A stretch of DNA of 64,000 bases from Xanthostigma xanthostigma (taxonomy: Eukaryota > Arthropoda > Insecta > Raphidioptera > Raphidiidae), in NCBI GenBank assembly GCA_963575645.1, contig OY754465.1:5084001-5148000 (forward strand). Direction: 5' to 3'. Below are positions 45,801 to 60,800 of this stretch, piece by piece (the stretch's first letter is position 1; the number at the start of each line of letters is the position of its first letter). A program made the translations under genes and the position numbers. The notes under the pieces are model-generated. The model had not been told where the DNA came from. It saw nothing but the letters and a program-made list of their open reading frames with translations, and ran no database searches.

Positions 45801-48800
45801 CACATGGAAACCAGCGTTATTCTTAATTATAAAAAAAGTATTTACGCACAATATCAGTTAAGGTTATATGCTCTCGACCGTATTAGTAAAAACTGCGTCC
45901 GTATTTTGTTGTAACAAAAAAATGTTATTTGACTTGGTAAATTTATTATTTCTTATGGAAATATTATATCCTGTTGATCATAGCTTTATTTTTTAATATT
46001 TAAGAAATAATATTTAAACATTTGACATAATATCATAAAGTTGTGACTTAAGCAGTATATTTAATTAAGTCCAGTGTACACGAATGATTTTATCTTACGT
46101 TTTGGTTTTAAAAACCTTTGAACCGTTAGACGTATAGTTTCTGAGTTATTGGATATTAAATGCAATTTTTAACACAAGGTAAATGAGATAATATCCAATT
46201 TTCAAGGTTTAGTTATTAGCTACGTCAAAAAAATTATTTAATAAAAACAAAATTTATGAAAAACTTTTCGTGTAATCTGGTTTTCATGGTGACATAATTC
46301 AAATCTAGAAAATAGAGATTTTGAGAGTTGTTTCGAAAATTTTTAATTAATATTTTTCCAAAACTGCACGGGAAAGCATAGTTTTTTTAATTTTTACGTT
46401 ATCTAAAAGAGTCAAACTTTCGAATAATCAGTTTTTTAAAAATTTGTCTATAGCCAATTTGGTTTAATCTTATTTTTATATACACTTCCGGTCAGTCTTC
46501 TCATATATCATTGTGTTAAAAATCGCATTTTCAATAATTAATAACTTGAAAACTAGACGGTCAATGTTTTTTAAAAAATGCAGTTGAATGTATGAGATAT
46601 CCATAATTAACATATTAAAATTTCAGCGTATTATCTATACATTGCTCTATCGGGCGTATAACCTTAAAAAACTACATAAATGATACACATTTTTAATTTC
46701 AAAATTTTTTAAATCTTATTTTTGTTAACAAAATAACAATTATGATATTTTTCATGTATTTAATACAGCACTTTCAATTTGATAGCTTTTTCCCCATTTT
46801 ATTCGACAATTAATCCTTATTAAAATACACGTATAACATATGACACTAAGGTTTTGACTGAACCAGATTAAAAAAAAAAAAAAAACCACGAGAGGGCGCA
46901 AAAGTCGCCTGTCAAAAGATACTTTCCTAGCGTATTAACACTTTGTAAACTTTTTTCCTAGGTAATGTTAACACAAAAACCGATAGTTTGAACCGAAAAA
47001 GTGGTATTTTTTAATCCAACTGTGACGCTTTGCAGATGGATACATTTTTGCACTCGTAAACTGTCATTTTAAATAAATTAATTTAAATTAATTTATTTAA
47101 AATTAATTTTATTGCCACAAAACGTTTGTCTATATCAAGCCATTTCTAATGTACATTTCATCTATAAATCTATATAATTTTCTGTCAACATTTTTCTTTG
47201 TCTTACTTAAAAAAGTCCAGCCAATTAGGCGACGGGACCATTCCAACTTCAAAAATATTTACATTTTATATAGTATAATAAAGAAAATCAAATTTCTGAT
47301 ATCGCGTGAGGTGACGCGAGTAATGGCTAGTATTCAATATGATATTTTTTTGCCATGGTTCCCTACATAATATGTTCGACGTCATGTAACAATGAATCAA
47401 AGCATGCTTAACTATTTTATTTCTGACAGATCTACAAAACAAAAGAACAGCTGATTTTTTTATTTTCAAAATATTTTTGAAAATAGGTATTATGTTTAGA
47501 AAAAATATTTTTAACAAAACTTTCTTGAAAAAATAAATAGAATAATAAACCGTTATGAAAAGTATACCATTATTATGTAAAAAAAAAAAACATTGTTATA
47601 GCATATGACTCTTTTGCGCCTGCGCCGATTTTCTTCAAAAACAATAGGGCTCTTCATATTTGCATACCAAACATCCTCTCAAAATTTGGTTTCAATCCGT
47701 TTATCCGTTTGACCTGTATCGTGCTCACAGACAAACAGACGCACGGACTTTTTCCAAAAATATGTTTTTTGGATTCAGGGGACCTCAAAACGAAAGAATA
47801 TTGTAAAATTTTTGAAAAGTGAATTTTGACCTAAACTAGTACCATTCCCCACTAGTGGGTTGGAATGGTAAAATATTTGCAGCAGCGCCATAACTAGCTT
47901 TTTATGGGCCCGATGCGAGTTTCTATAACTGCGTCCTTGAAAAATGTTCTAACCTTAAAACTTGGATGTTCTAACCTTAAAACTTGGTCCTGAATCCTTG
48001 TTTTTGTTGTTATAGTCAAATTTAAATTTACATAAGATTATACATCAGAAAAATGTACTAAAATGTCCAGAATGTGGCAAAACATTTACTCGTAGTGCCA
48101 GTTTAAAGGCTCATTTGATTGTTCATGAAAAAGAAGAAACAATTAATTGCCCGTCGTGTGAGGACCCCTTCGATACACAAGTAAGTCGAAAAGAATGAAA
48201 AAATTTGTCGTTTATATAATGTTATCGTTAAAATACCAACGATTATGCGTCGACAAAATAAAATGAATTCCAATTCATTATTTTCAAATCGAAAGTATTT
48301 CGCTAGACCTGCATGTTAGCTCTACGAATGCCACTGTAAATTTATTTAAAAACTCAGCACCAAAAAATTTGCTTTTTGTTTTTAGTATTTGTGTTACTGC
48401 TTACCTCGACTATTATCAAAATCAAAATTCTATTTTATAAAATTACCGTTTTATAATCGACGAACTCGTAATTTTTTCAGTTATTATTGAAGGAGCATAT
48501 CAACTCTTGTCACAAAATAAAGCAGGACAATGAAGTGCAAACACCACAAAAGTGTAAAATTTGTTACAAAAATTTTGACGATTATCTATCATACAAATCT
48601 CATTTGCGGGATCATAACAAGGTGTGTTTTTATTAAAATAAGGAAAAGGTGTAGTCAGAATACTATAGTATGGTTTGCTTATTCTAGACAGTGACTAATA
48701 GACTTATAGTTCACAATCTAATATAAGCGGCACAGCTTTTACGCGTGCGAAGGGTATGTTTTATACAGGGTGTCCCTAAAAGGTTTTTACAAAAGCCTAC

Positions 48801-51800
48801 CACATATTCTTCAGGCCAAAACAACTCGATACAAGCAAACTTACCTCAGTACAAAGTTGCTTAGTTTGGGCGCTAGACGGCTCTTAAGTTACAATTTTCA
48901 AATCGTTTTTGCTTTATAACTTTGAAACGGCTCATGAGATTTTACTCAAATTTGGTACGTTGGCATAGCTTTATTGGGCAATAAAACCCATATCATAATA
49001 ATGATGAATATCATTCCATGGGCGTAGAACTTGATTTTTTCGATAATTAAACATCTAAAACTTCTACGCCAATGGAAAAAAATAAGTTTGAGTATGAAAT
49101 CTGGATCACGCGACTCATTTACTACAAAAAAGGTACTCTTGATAAAATTCGATTACTCTCATAGTTTCGACAAAATTTTAATTTTAGTGATTTAATAGAG
49201 CATAATTAAATATTAAAACTCAACTGCAGCAAAGGTTGGGTGGCTGGGTATGAATATCACTGTCGTGTACCCAGCCACCCAACCTTTGCTGCAGTTGAGT
49301 AAAAAATGTGTTCCTATGTTTTTCTGTATACCTTTTATACATTATTAAAAATTGTTTTGAATTTAAGGTACGTCGTATCCTCACAAAATTCAAATATCCA
49401 TTTCGATCATCGGGCCGTAAAACGAATGTAAAATTAAAGCACGAGTGTTCCGTTTGTAAGAAAGCTTTTCAAAAACATAGCCAGCTAATACGTCATATAA
49501 GAATTCATACTGGAGAGCGTCCTTTTAAAGTAAGTTATTTACAGTTGAGTAGATATTCGCCATGGGAACTGATTCTAGTGCTCCCTGGTGGCAGAAAATG
49601 AAAGCTGTATATGCTGTAATCAATTTTACAGTAAACGTCACATAATTTATTTATAATGGATAATAAATTCGAAATAAATATTACTTACTGATATCATTAA
49701 TAGTCCAATCGGTGGAGATAAAAAGCTCCAGAAATTCGCAAACAGGCTGAATTTTTTTTTAATAAGTAGTTTAAAGTGTACTGATTGAAATAAAAAAAAG
49801 TTCATTCGTCTATCGATTTCCCAAAATAAAAAAAAAATTGAAAATCATTTTGATTTTCAAAATTCTTTGATATTTTGAAATTTAAAAAAGATAGGAAGAA
49901 ATAAAAAATACCACGTTGTAGAAGACGTTTTTTTCTATAAAAAAGATATCTTATACTTTTTTCGTCCGACTTATAGTTTGCCCGCAAAAAAATCGATAAA
50001 CTATGTATCTATTTTACGCGCAGGATGCTCGGCTAGCCATGCGAGAACCTACTTTTTCATGTCCGGCGTATTGAATTATAATATTTTACATACTTATAGA
50101 GAAATAAAATAAAAATTCAAATAGCCTATCTTCAAGTAGAAAATCTGAACTTTTCAATGGTGTAGTTAATTTTTTTTTTTGAATAAAATATCATGTATAA
50201 AAATGCAAGTATAGATATATATTTGAATCGAAAATCGAACGTTGCAATAATAATTTTTTTTAAACATAAGGAAAAGTCGTAAATTTTTTTTGAACATGGT
50301 AAACTATTCTTTAGATGTTCTTTTTCATAAATAAAAATTCCTGACCATAAATCTTATTAAATACGGCCCTTGTTACTATTTTCTATTTTTTCGGAATCTT
50401 GAATTCACTGGAAAAAATATTTTTAAACCTCTGTAACACGATGAAAACTTAACGGATTTCAATGTATATTTTTTTAAATCGTAGGTATAATTAAGAGTAT
50501 TAAGAATCACTAAGTATAAATTTGTTAAGTTTTCAAAATTTTTTAATATTAACGATTTTTCATCCATAAAGAGAAAACAGACATTTTTTTGGTTTTTCAT
50601 TTGTATCTTTTTATATCGTTGAATATAAAATTTCATACTATTACATAACGAAGATAAATACTCAAGGAATAGAATGTGATATGTGGCTAGGTAAGAAAGT
50701 ATCTAGGTAAAAAATACAATGGAAATTAAAACAGGTAAACAAATCTTTGATTAACGTCTGATTAGAACTCTTCAATAAATAAAATTATCGACTAATTTTT
50801 CCATGACTACTTAATAAAAAATTGTTTGTTATTATTTTTCCATTATTTTGATAATCACTAATAATTTTGAAAGATTTTATAAAAAGCTAATTAGAATTAA
50901 TATCTCAAAAATGGTGCAGTTTATAGGAAAATCATAAGAGACTTTTTTTATTTAGAATTGTCCAAAAAACCTTAAAAAATTGGTTCCGACGCCAAAAACA
51001 AAAAAAAAATATTTTCCGAAAATTTTTTGCCAATTTTGAAATTTTTTTTTGAAAATTTTGTTTTTTTTAAAATTTTTTATTTGGAATATTAATTAGAATA
51101 TGCATTTCTAGACAAATAGTGTTATAAATATTTTAGTAAAATTTAATGATTCTTGCTTCTGCAAAGTGATTTATTTGCTTGTTTGCCGACGCAAGATGAC
51201 TTACTAACTTTCCGAATTTTTTCCAGGTAAACTATAGCTTTGACAAAAAAAGTACAAGATATCTTTTTTATAGAAAAAAATGTCCCCTACAAGGCAGTAT
51301 TTTTTATTTATCTCTATCTTTATCCCAGCTTAAAATATTCAAGAATTTTGAAAATAAAAATTTTTTTCAAATTTTTTTTGACTTTGGGAAATTGATAGAC
51401 GAATGAACTTTTTTCTATTTCAATCAGTACACTTTAAACTACTCATAAAAAAAATTTGAGTCTGTTTGCGAATTTCTGGAGCTTTTGGTTTAAAATTGTC
51501 TCCACCGACTGGACTATAAGTATTTGGGTAATTCTAAAAGACATCTAGTAGAAGGAGGACGGGTGTTTAAAGCGAATCACATTATAGTCAGGGAGCAAGT
51601 ACATTTTTGAAACTTTGATTTTTCTTCATCGGTTAGCTCTTTTCTTTTCTGTTTATATACCTGCATCAATTTATTTTTCTTTTTTTTCATCTTTTCCTTA
51701 AATAAAAAAGTTTTTTTCCATATTCCACAATAATGAAAATTTGTTAACTGTCGTGAAATCTTTTTTAATCTAACTAAATCCTAAATTTATTTGTAGCAAT

Positions 51801-54800
51801 GATATAAATGCATCAGAAACCATACATGCACAGATCTCAGACAAAAATAAATTATTTTTCTTTAGTTCACTCATTACAATAAACTCATTGTCAGATGAAA
51901 TACAGTATGTAAACACGTAAGGTGCACATAGGGAAATTAACATTGGGAAAAAATACTTGGATCAGAGTTAGCCATGACTGCATTAATTGTTATTTCTATT
52001 GAATTATCGTGGTAATCTTGAGGATTTCTATTTTATTTTGATTTATTTTTATTTTACTTGGCTTTTTTAATAATAAAATGCTCTTATAAGTCATTATTTT
52101 AATTTTTTTTGTACAAAAATAAAACAAAAAAACAACTCCATCTGTTTGGAAACATTTCATTCAAAAATTGTCTGACTAGTATGACGTATGCGCGTTGGTA
52201 AAACAGTGATCCAATGTCTTTAGGTTCAACACGAATAGGCGGAGATATTTGATCTCGCACCATATTTAAGTATTTTTGGGAATTTAATGTCCCATTAATA
52301 AAAAAAGTCCGATTATGTTGTAATCATTTGAATATTTTCTTCGGTAGTATACACATTCATTTTGCAAAAGAATATTATCTGTCAAATTGAAAAACAAGAT
52401 TTCAAGGCTCACTCTGATCCAGTCATTTTTTCCCAATGTTAATTTCCCTATGTGCACCTTACGTGATTACATACTGTATAAATGTGATTAAAGCATATAC
52501 AGCTTTTATTTTTTGCCACCAGAGAGCACTAAAATCAGTTCCCATGGCGAATAGAAGTATAAAAAAAATTCAAGCTTTTGATGACTTATCCAAAACAGGA
52601 AAATATAACTTCATGCCAAGTGAATTATGTGCAATGTCAATTTATGAGAAAAAAAAGCGACCCACATTATTATTTATATTGTTTGTATTTCAGTGCAACT
52701 TATGTAACCTAGCTTTTAGTCAGAATAATACATTAAAAATCCATATGACTAAACATACTGGGATTCGGCCTCATTCCTGTTCACTATGTCCCGCCAAATT
52801 TAGTCAGAGAGGCAATTTGCGCAATCATATCTTGAGAGTACATTCAATAGAAAATAACGAAAATATATACGAGTGCAATGAATGTTCGTGCAAGTTTCGA
52901 AAGTTAGGGACTTTAAATGCTCACATGAATCGAATGCACTGCAATAAAGAAGATACGAACAATGCAGCCGAGCCGGACATGAAAGTGTTATTTAAAGAAC
53001 TGAATAGCTTAAATGAAAATTGTCAAAATGATGCAGCGAGCGAGAGTTCATCGAAGAAAAATACGAAAAATGAAACGAATTATTGGGCACTCAAAAATGA
53101 AAAGTCGTATGCCACTTACAGAATTACTGTACTGGCCGATAAGAGCGTGGATGGAACTGTGAGACGTCATGTAATTCGACAGAGAAAAGTGGGAAATATT
53201 CGTTGGCATCAGTGCTCGTTTTGTCCAAAAGAATTCAAAAAACCGTCGGATGTTGTTAGACACATTCGAATTCACACCAGAGAAAAACCATTTAAGGTAA
53301 GATTTGTTTTTTATAAAGGATGCTAGGTCTAGCCTCCATTGTGCTTTTCTAAATTAATTATTTACCTTATACCTCTATAGTTTATCTGTCAAAAAAAACC
53401 CTTAGGTCAGTTCGGCGCATTTCTCACCAGAGGTCTCACCATTCCTTTGTGTTCCGAATAGGAATAATATTTCAAATTGAGTATTTAACGGAGTGTTTTC
53501 TTATTCGTTTATTTTTGTTATTTTAGTGCATTTATTGTAATCGATGTTTTACGGTACAGTCTACCTTAACTTCGCATTTACGAACGCACCAAAGTTCAAA
53601 TAACAGTGCAGGAAATGGTACTTCGTTTAAATGCGATATCTGTGATAAATTTTTTCCTAATGTACTGTGTTGGAGTAATCATAATAAGTAAGTAATTATT
53701 TAATGTTATCCAGCATTTATAGTACGCGCCACGGATCTAAAAGGTTCGGAAGTTAGTCACGAACAACGTCGCAAAGGCACATTTTAGAGCTACCTGCACG
53801 GAACGTGCGCTCGTTGGTGATTGGCCATGATCACTCGTTGCCTTTGTCACTTGTCGCTTTCCTGCTTTAAGGAGATTGATCCGTTACAGTCCCAATCAAA
53901 AGTAAGTCGAATTCTAAATGGGAACTTTTCCCAATTTTTACAAGAGGTTATAAGTCGATGATACGAGTACCAATAAATTATTGTCATAAAAGCATTAATA
54001 AATATTTTTTTTAATATTAATTAATTATTTCAGTATTTTACTTAATGGACTAACTTTTGAATTTTTTTGTACAAAGTTAGGTTAGAAAAAATAAATTTAT
54101 GTAAATATCTGTATTTTACATATTTTTTGCAGTAAATAATTAAGAAAAGAAATTAGAAGTAATAAAAATTAAAATTAAATCATTAAAAAGTTGAAATTTC
54201 AGTTAAAATTGTCAAGAATAAAAGTCCATAATCGAAAAGTGCTAAGGCTTAATAATTTTTTTTATTGATTAAAAGTCTTCTAATTAAATTGGAAAAAATA
54301 TTAAAATATGCGTAAGACATCGATGCTTTACATAGTTAGTTTTCGGAACTGCTGACATTATTTGGTTATTTGCAAAAAATTGAAATGTACCGTTTGCATG
54401 CTAGGTTGACATATTTTCCATAAGACTACATGTTTTTTTTTAATTTTTAACTTTATAAATCTCCTAATGATTTTGGATTTTTTACAGAAAATTTTGTTAT
54501 AAAAAATCTATTAAAAAAACTTTATTTCAGATTTTTTTCATTATCTTCGTAAAACGGCTCAACCTCCTTAAAGTACAGTCGAGTACGCTATTGTCAAGTT
54601 GTTGGTTTTGTTGAGTTGCGAGTTTGTAGTTTTTCAACAGACAGTACAAGCGCAAGCCCGCATTCGCATCTTACTTCCGAGCCTTTTAGATTCGTGGCGC
54701 GTACTATAATTGACTAGATACTTAATATTTGCGCATCGACATGGCAATAAAAATGTCAAAGATTAAATATAGAACTGTATTCGAACATACATGTATGATC

Positions 54801-57800
54801 CATGGTTTTTAATGATTTAATTTGTAGAAAAAATCATCAGGTTATATGTCAAATTTGTAACAAATCGTACCGAACTCAGGAACAGCTGGCAATACACTCC
54901 CAATCACACTCACTGTCCGAAGAATGTAAGTGTACAATCTGTGATAAAATTTTTCCGACTCCTGAACAACTGAGTCTTCATTCGCGGTGTCATAAAAAGA
55001 AAAAGAAGGACGATGAAGCTTTATATGAATCAGTTTCGTTACAGGAACCTATAGTTTTAACTCAAGAAGGTAATTTTGCACTTATAAATCTATAAAACAT
55101 TGAAAACTTTAATATTAATAAATGATTATAAGCCCTACAATAAGCTTAGGTGCCCTGATATAGTATGTCGAGCGCTTAACAATGCCACTGTTAATACTTC
55201 ATTCATATTATATATTATTTAATATTTATTATTAAAAAAATAATGAACTGAAAATATCAATTAGTATTAAACCCGAAAGACTCTGGCTGTTGGTGCTCTA
55301 AAAAAAAAACTCTGTCCGATGTTTCTAACTCACTAATCTATATCTATACTAATTAGTGATGTGCTGGATATCCGTATCCGCGGATATCCGAGGGAGAAGA
55401 AAGATCCGTATCCGTTTGTTTTTGGCGGATCTTATACCTTATTAATTTTCAATTCATAGATGAAATTTTATATATTAGGTGATTAGGTAATAATGAAAAC
55501 CTGTTAATTTCCATTCAGATTATTTTTTATTTTTTTAAATCGTATTTGGCACCTTTATATTGCAAACATTTATCGTAGTGAGTACCATACTAATAGTACA
55601 TAACTCAAAGGTACTAAATCAACTATCTTTATAATGAGATATTGCACATCGATTTTTGGAAAGAGACAATCTGTTATGAAAGTTAACTCTTAAAGAGGTC
55701 AATAACTTTTTCCCATAACAGATAGTCTCTTTCCAAAGGTCGATGTGCAATATTTACCGTCACGCACTCTAAGAAAGTTAAGATCCGTATCCGCGGATCT
55801 TGAAACCAAAACTCCGTATTCAGATCCGTATCCGCGGATATACATTTTTAACGATCCGGCACATCAGTAATACTAATATATAAAGCTGAAGAGTCTGTTT
55901 GTTTGTTTGTTCGGTTGAACGCGCTAATCTCAGGAACTACTGGTTCAAATTGAAAAAAATTTTTTTTGTTGGATAGCCCATTTATCGAGGAAGGCTATAG
56001 GCTATATAATATCGCGCTATAGTGTAGATAATTTAACTTTGCAGTGTACTTTAGATATATAGTTGATGGTTACACTTTAACAAACGCAATAGTGACAAAA
56101 GTGTCAACAATTTTAACACTAAACATATCTTCATTTATTTAATAACTTGTAGGATACATTCAGGCACCCGTATCATCGAAGAATCGTCCATTAGTTGAAG
56201 CGAACAGCCACTTTCGTCCACACAAATGTGTTTACTGTGGGGCAGCTTTTAGAAAATCGAGTCATCTTAAACAACATCTTAATATTCATTCAACAGAAAA
56301 ACCGTTTGCCTGTACGAAATGTGACAGGTAATAAAATGACTAGCTTTGTCCTGAATATTAATTAACGTATTTTCTCTGATACATTATTGGGATTTTCCTG
56401 AAGGCGGAGCCCATTAAAAATGTATGGTAAACTTATATTAAAAGTTAGCGTCTATGAGAGGAGAAAATGATATTATACTTGAATCGGAACTGCACTTTTT
56501 TGTCTACCGTGTCTTTTAACCTTGAAACTGTTTTTAGAAGGGCAATTATAAAACGGTCAAATAAAAAAAAACTCGGTGACTGATGAGATACTGTTTTAAT
56601 AACTTGAGATATTAAAATAATAGTGGGTGACTAAATTACTAAGTGAGCGACTAAATTACTAAGTGAGTGACTAGAATGCCTTCGGTAATTTTGAAGCAGA
56701 TATCTTCTTTTGTTTTTACTTTTTATTTTTTTTTTCACTTTGAGACTACAACTTAAAACTCACATTTTCATGAAGATTGAAAACCACCGCTTTTTTTGAT
56801 AAAGGGGTATGCGAATTGTCTCGCAGTGAAACGCGATGGGGCAAAGGTGGAGTTTTTAAAAAAATAATTCCGAGGTGAACGATAAACGGGTATGCGAATT
56901 GTAATTCCGGGGTGAACGATAAAGGGGTATGCGAAATGTCGTGCAGTAAAACGGGAAGGGGCAAATGTGGAGTTTTTAAAAAAACAATTCCGGGGTGAAC
57001 GATAACGAGGTATGCGAATTAAATAGTTAATTGTTTGAATAGAACTGCGTTTTCTAAAAAATTTATATTTAATTGACAGTCAATTAAATATATATTTTTT
57101 AGAAAACGCAGTTCTATTCAAACAATTAACTATTTAATTAGGTCGCTCAAATATTATGAAGCTTCCCATTTTGTATTTTAAGTAACTCAAATGGATGTTT
57201 GTAAATTGCTGTTCTGTTGATTTCTCGTCACGCGCAGTCAGTCGCTCACTTAGTAATACAGTAACCCAAATTGATTATTTTTGTCACCCAAAATTGTAAT
57301 TTACAGTCACTCGTTTAAATACTACCCTTTTTATAATATGAGTAGTTAAAGGATTTGTTCGATGTGAAATTTTGCATTTTAGTGTATTTCGATACGCTCA
57401 TGCAGCCAAAAACCATATGAGGACACACGACGATTCCAATAAATCATTTGTTTGCGAACAGTGTAATAGTTGTTTCACGACCTCAGGCAGTTTACGAAGA
57501 CATCATAGGGCACAACACAGCACTGCGAGACCATATATGTGTCCGTACTGTCAAAAGACTTTTAAATTATCGACAAGCTGCCGCAAACATATAAAAATAC
57601 ATAGAAGTGAAATTTACAGAAAGGTTAGTTTTATTTTTCTAAAATGTGTGAAATAATAAAACTACAGTACAGCTTCTCAAACATGGATACTCCAGAAATT
57701 CGCATGTGGGCTATGTGCAAGGAGGCGGAGTTACAAATTTATAGATGCGAGCGTTTGTGGTGAGCACTAGGGGAAACTTCAAACTCAAATTTTCCGTATA

Positions 57801-60800
57801 TCAGTGAACAATGTTTATTAAAAGTGAAAATAGTTATAATTTTATAAAGTTTTTTAATTACAAAGAAAACATCGGCAAAGCTAGGCGATCTGGAAATGCT
57901 TGTTGTGTTCCGGGCTGTTGCGCTGATGGCGATTTAAGCAAAAGAAAGATCATTGGCGCCATAATTTGACGTTACGCTGTCAGTGTAAACAAATTATTTA
58001 TGTATTGCACGTCATAATTGATAAATAATTCTCACGTACCTTTTATGTTATGCTATTTATATAATGGTTTACAATCTGAATTTTTGTTGTATATAAAATT
58101 AACAGCAGTTTTCCTTATTACATTTTTTAATTGATACATTATGGCCAACTAAAGTTTTTGACTAATCACCATAGAAACATGCCGCGATTTCATAAAAAGT
58201 GAGTTAAATAATTCTCTATTACCCACTAGCGGCGCTAGTAGGCTTCGTTCACACAACAAAGGTGTTTGTTTTAAGGAGGTTGAGCCGTTTTACGAAGATA
58301 ATGAAAAAAATCTGAAATAAAGTTTTTTTAATAGATTTTTTGATGACAAAATTTTCTGTAAAAAATCCAAAATCATTAGGAGATTTATAAAGTCAAAAAT
58401 TAAAAAAAAAACTTTTACATGTAGTCTTATGGAAAATATGTCAACCTAGCATGCAAACGGTACATTTTAATTTTTTGCAAATAACCAAAAAATGTCAGCA
58501 GTTCCGAAAACTAACTATGTAAAGCGTCGATGTCTTACGCATATTTTAATACTTTTTCCAATTTAATTAGGAGACTTTTAATCAATTAAAAAAATTATTA
58601 AACCTTAGCACTTTTCGATTATGGACTTTTATTCTTGACAATTTTAGCTGAATTTTCAACTTTTTAAAGATTTAATTTTAATTTTTATTACTTTTAATTT
58701 CTTTTTCTAATTATTTACTGCAAAAAACATGTAAAATACAGATATTTACATACATTTATTTTTTCTAACCTAACTTTGTACTTACAAAAAATTTAAAAGC
58801 GAGTCCATTAAGTAAAATACTGAAATAATTAATTAATATTAATAAAAAATATTTATTTATGCCTTTATGACAATAATTTATTGGCATCATCGACTTATAA
58901 ACTATAAAAGTTCCCATTTAGAATTCGACTTACTTTTGATTGGGACTGTAACGGATCAACCTCCTTAATTTAAAATTATTAAAAAGATAAAAAGAACAAA
59001 TCAAATATTATAAACGCATTGATTCACCAACTTGGACAACCATCAAACACGGACATCTGTGTCCGGGTTAGAGAAGTTGTACTGTACAATATATTTCTAA
59101 GCCTGTCGAACACTCAACTTTTTTTATTGTCTTTGATACGCGTGGCACATATTTTATTTTTTTAGCAACAGGATAGTATGACTGAAAGCAATGTTCTTGA
59201 TATAACAGTCACGGCTGAACAAACAACTGAAAACATTACTGAAATAGAAGCTGATAAAAATATGAACTTAATAGAAGAAAATACCAATTGTAATAATCCG
59301 ATTATAAACATACCTTTTGAAACAACAGAAGAAGTAACTGCTACTACAGGTATTTATAAATGATGAAAACCTTTTAAGGTTATACGCCCGATAGAGCAAT
59401 GTATAGATAATACGCTGAAATTTTAATATGTTAATTATGGATATCTCATACATTCAACTGCATTTTTTAAAAAACATTGACCGTCTAGTTTTCAAGTTAT
59501 TAATTATTAAAAATGCGATTATTAACACACTGATAAATTAGAAGACTGACCGGAAGTGTATATAAAAATAAGATTAAACCAAATTGGCTATAGACAAATT
59601 TTTAAAAAAGTGATTATTCGAAAGTTTGACTCTTTTAGATAACGTAAAAATTAAAAAAACTAATCTTTCCCGTGCAGTTTTGGAGAAATATTAATTAAAA
59701 ATTTTCAAAACAAATCTCAAAATCTCTATTTTCTAGATTTGAATTATGTCACCATGAAAACCAGATTACACGAAAAGTTTTTCATAAATTTTGTTTTTAT
59801 TAAATAATTTTTTTGACGTAGCCAATAACTAAAACTTGAAAAATTGGATATTATCTCATTTACCTTGTGTTAAAAATTGCATTTAATATCCAATAACTCA
59901 GAAACTATACGTCTAACGGTTCAAAGGTTTTTAAAACCAAAACGTAAGATAAAATCATTCGTGTACACTGGACTTAATTAAATATACTGCTAAAGTCACA
60001 ACTTTACGATATTATGTCAAATATTTAAATATTATTTCTTAAAAATTAAAAAATAAAGCTATGATCAACAGGATATAATATTTCCATAAGAAATAATAAA
60101 TTTACCAAGTCATACAACATTTTTTTATTACAACAAAATACGGACGCAGTTTTTACTAATACGGTCGAGGGTGTATAACCTTAAATGCACAAATGTAAAG
60201 AGACAAATGCCTAGGCACTGTGGTGTAAAAATAACTTATCAAGCGCGAATCTGGGCGTTTCGGGTTCGATTCTTGGCAGTGACACTTGAATTTTGTCTTA
60301 AATATAGCCTTTTAACAAAGATGGTAACCCGATTGTCTATACAGTAAAACCTCGATTATCTGAGTCGAAATTATCCGAGCTTTGGATTAACCGAGCCAAT
60401 CTAATGCGAGGTACGCGCGTCTATGATCCGGATTATTCGAGCCACTAAAGACCCAATATCCGTATTAACCGAGCTTCTAAAATATAGTATGTAATGTACA
60501 TTTTCCATTTAAAATCGTCGGGGCGATAAAATAATTTATTAATAAAAATATTCATGGTAAAAACGTTTATAAACCGTTTAAAGTACATTTGTGTTTATTT
60601 TTTTAATGAATTAAAAATAAATCCGGATTATCCGAGTTTTCAGTTATCCGAGTAGGGTGTTCCCCATGTTACCTCGGATAATCGGGGTTCTACTGTATAA
60701 CATCATTGGTATGTTTTGTGTCAATTGCGTGTACTTGTTCGAATTGGTAAACCATGTACTTCATCTAAAGCAATGTATTATAATAATATTTTGTATTGTA

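Larger units (their letters stand above)
45540..57623 (+). other. Zinc-finger exons 4-12: 18 C2H2 fingers
   Basis: The spliced product contains 18 complete C2H2 fingers (C-x2-C-x12-H-x3/4-H). Fingers 1-5 come from exons 4-6 (from CELCNKSF to CKICYKNF), finger 6 from exon 7 (followed by the linker HTGERPFK), 7-10 from exon 8, 11 from exon 9, 12 across exons 9/10, 13-14 from exon 10, 15 from exon 11, 16 across exons 11/12 and 17-18 from exon 12. Fingers 2, 4, 12 and 16 are each split by an intron, and restoring the correct spacing independently confirms those splice sites. Between fingers 9 and 10 lies a spacer of about 80 residues, rich in Asn and Ser. No finger lacks a zinc ligand, so the gene looks functional. 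Confidence 0.9.

Noticed and set aside
49802..51400. Small open frames in intron 7
   Set aside because: Phe/Lys-rich low-complexity frames in A/T runs, explained by inverted repeats.
52436..52693. 5' extension of zinc-finger exon 8
   Set aside because: The frame is open into exon 8, but it begins inside a mariner-derived MITE and crosses a strong TTTCAG acceptor at 52693. Joining exon 7 to 52694 restores a perfect finger linker (HTGERPFK-C).
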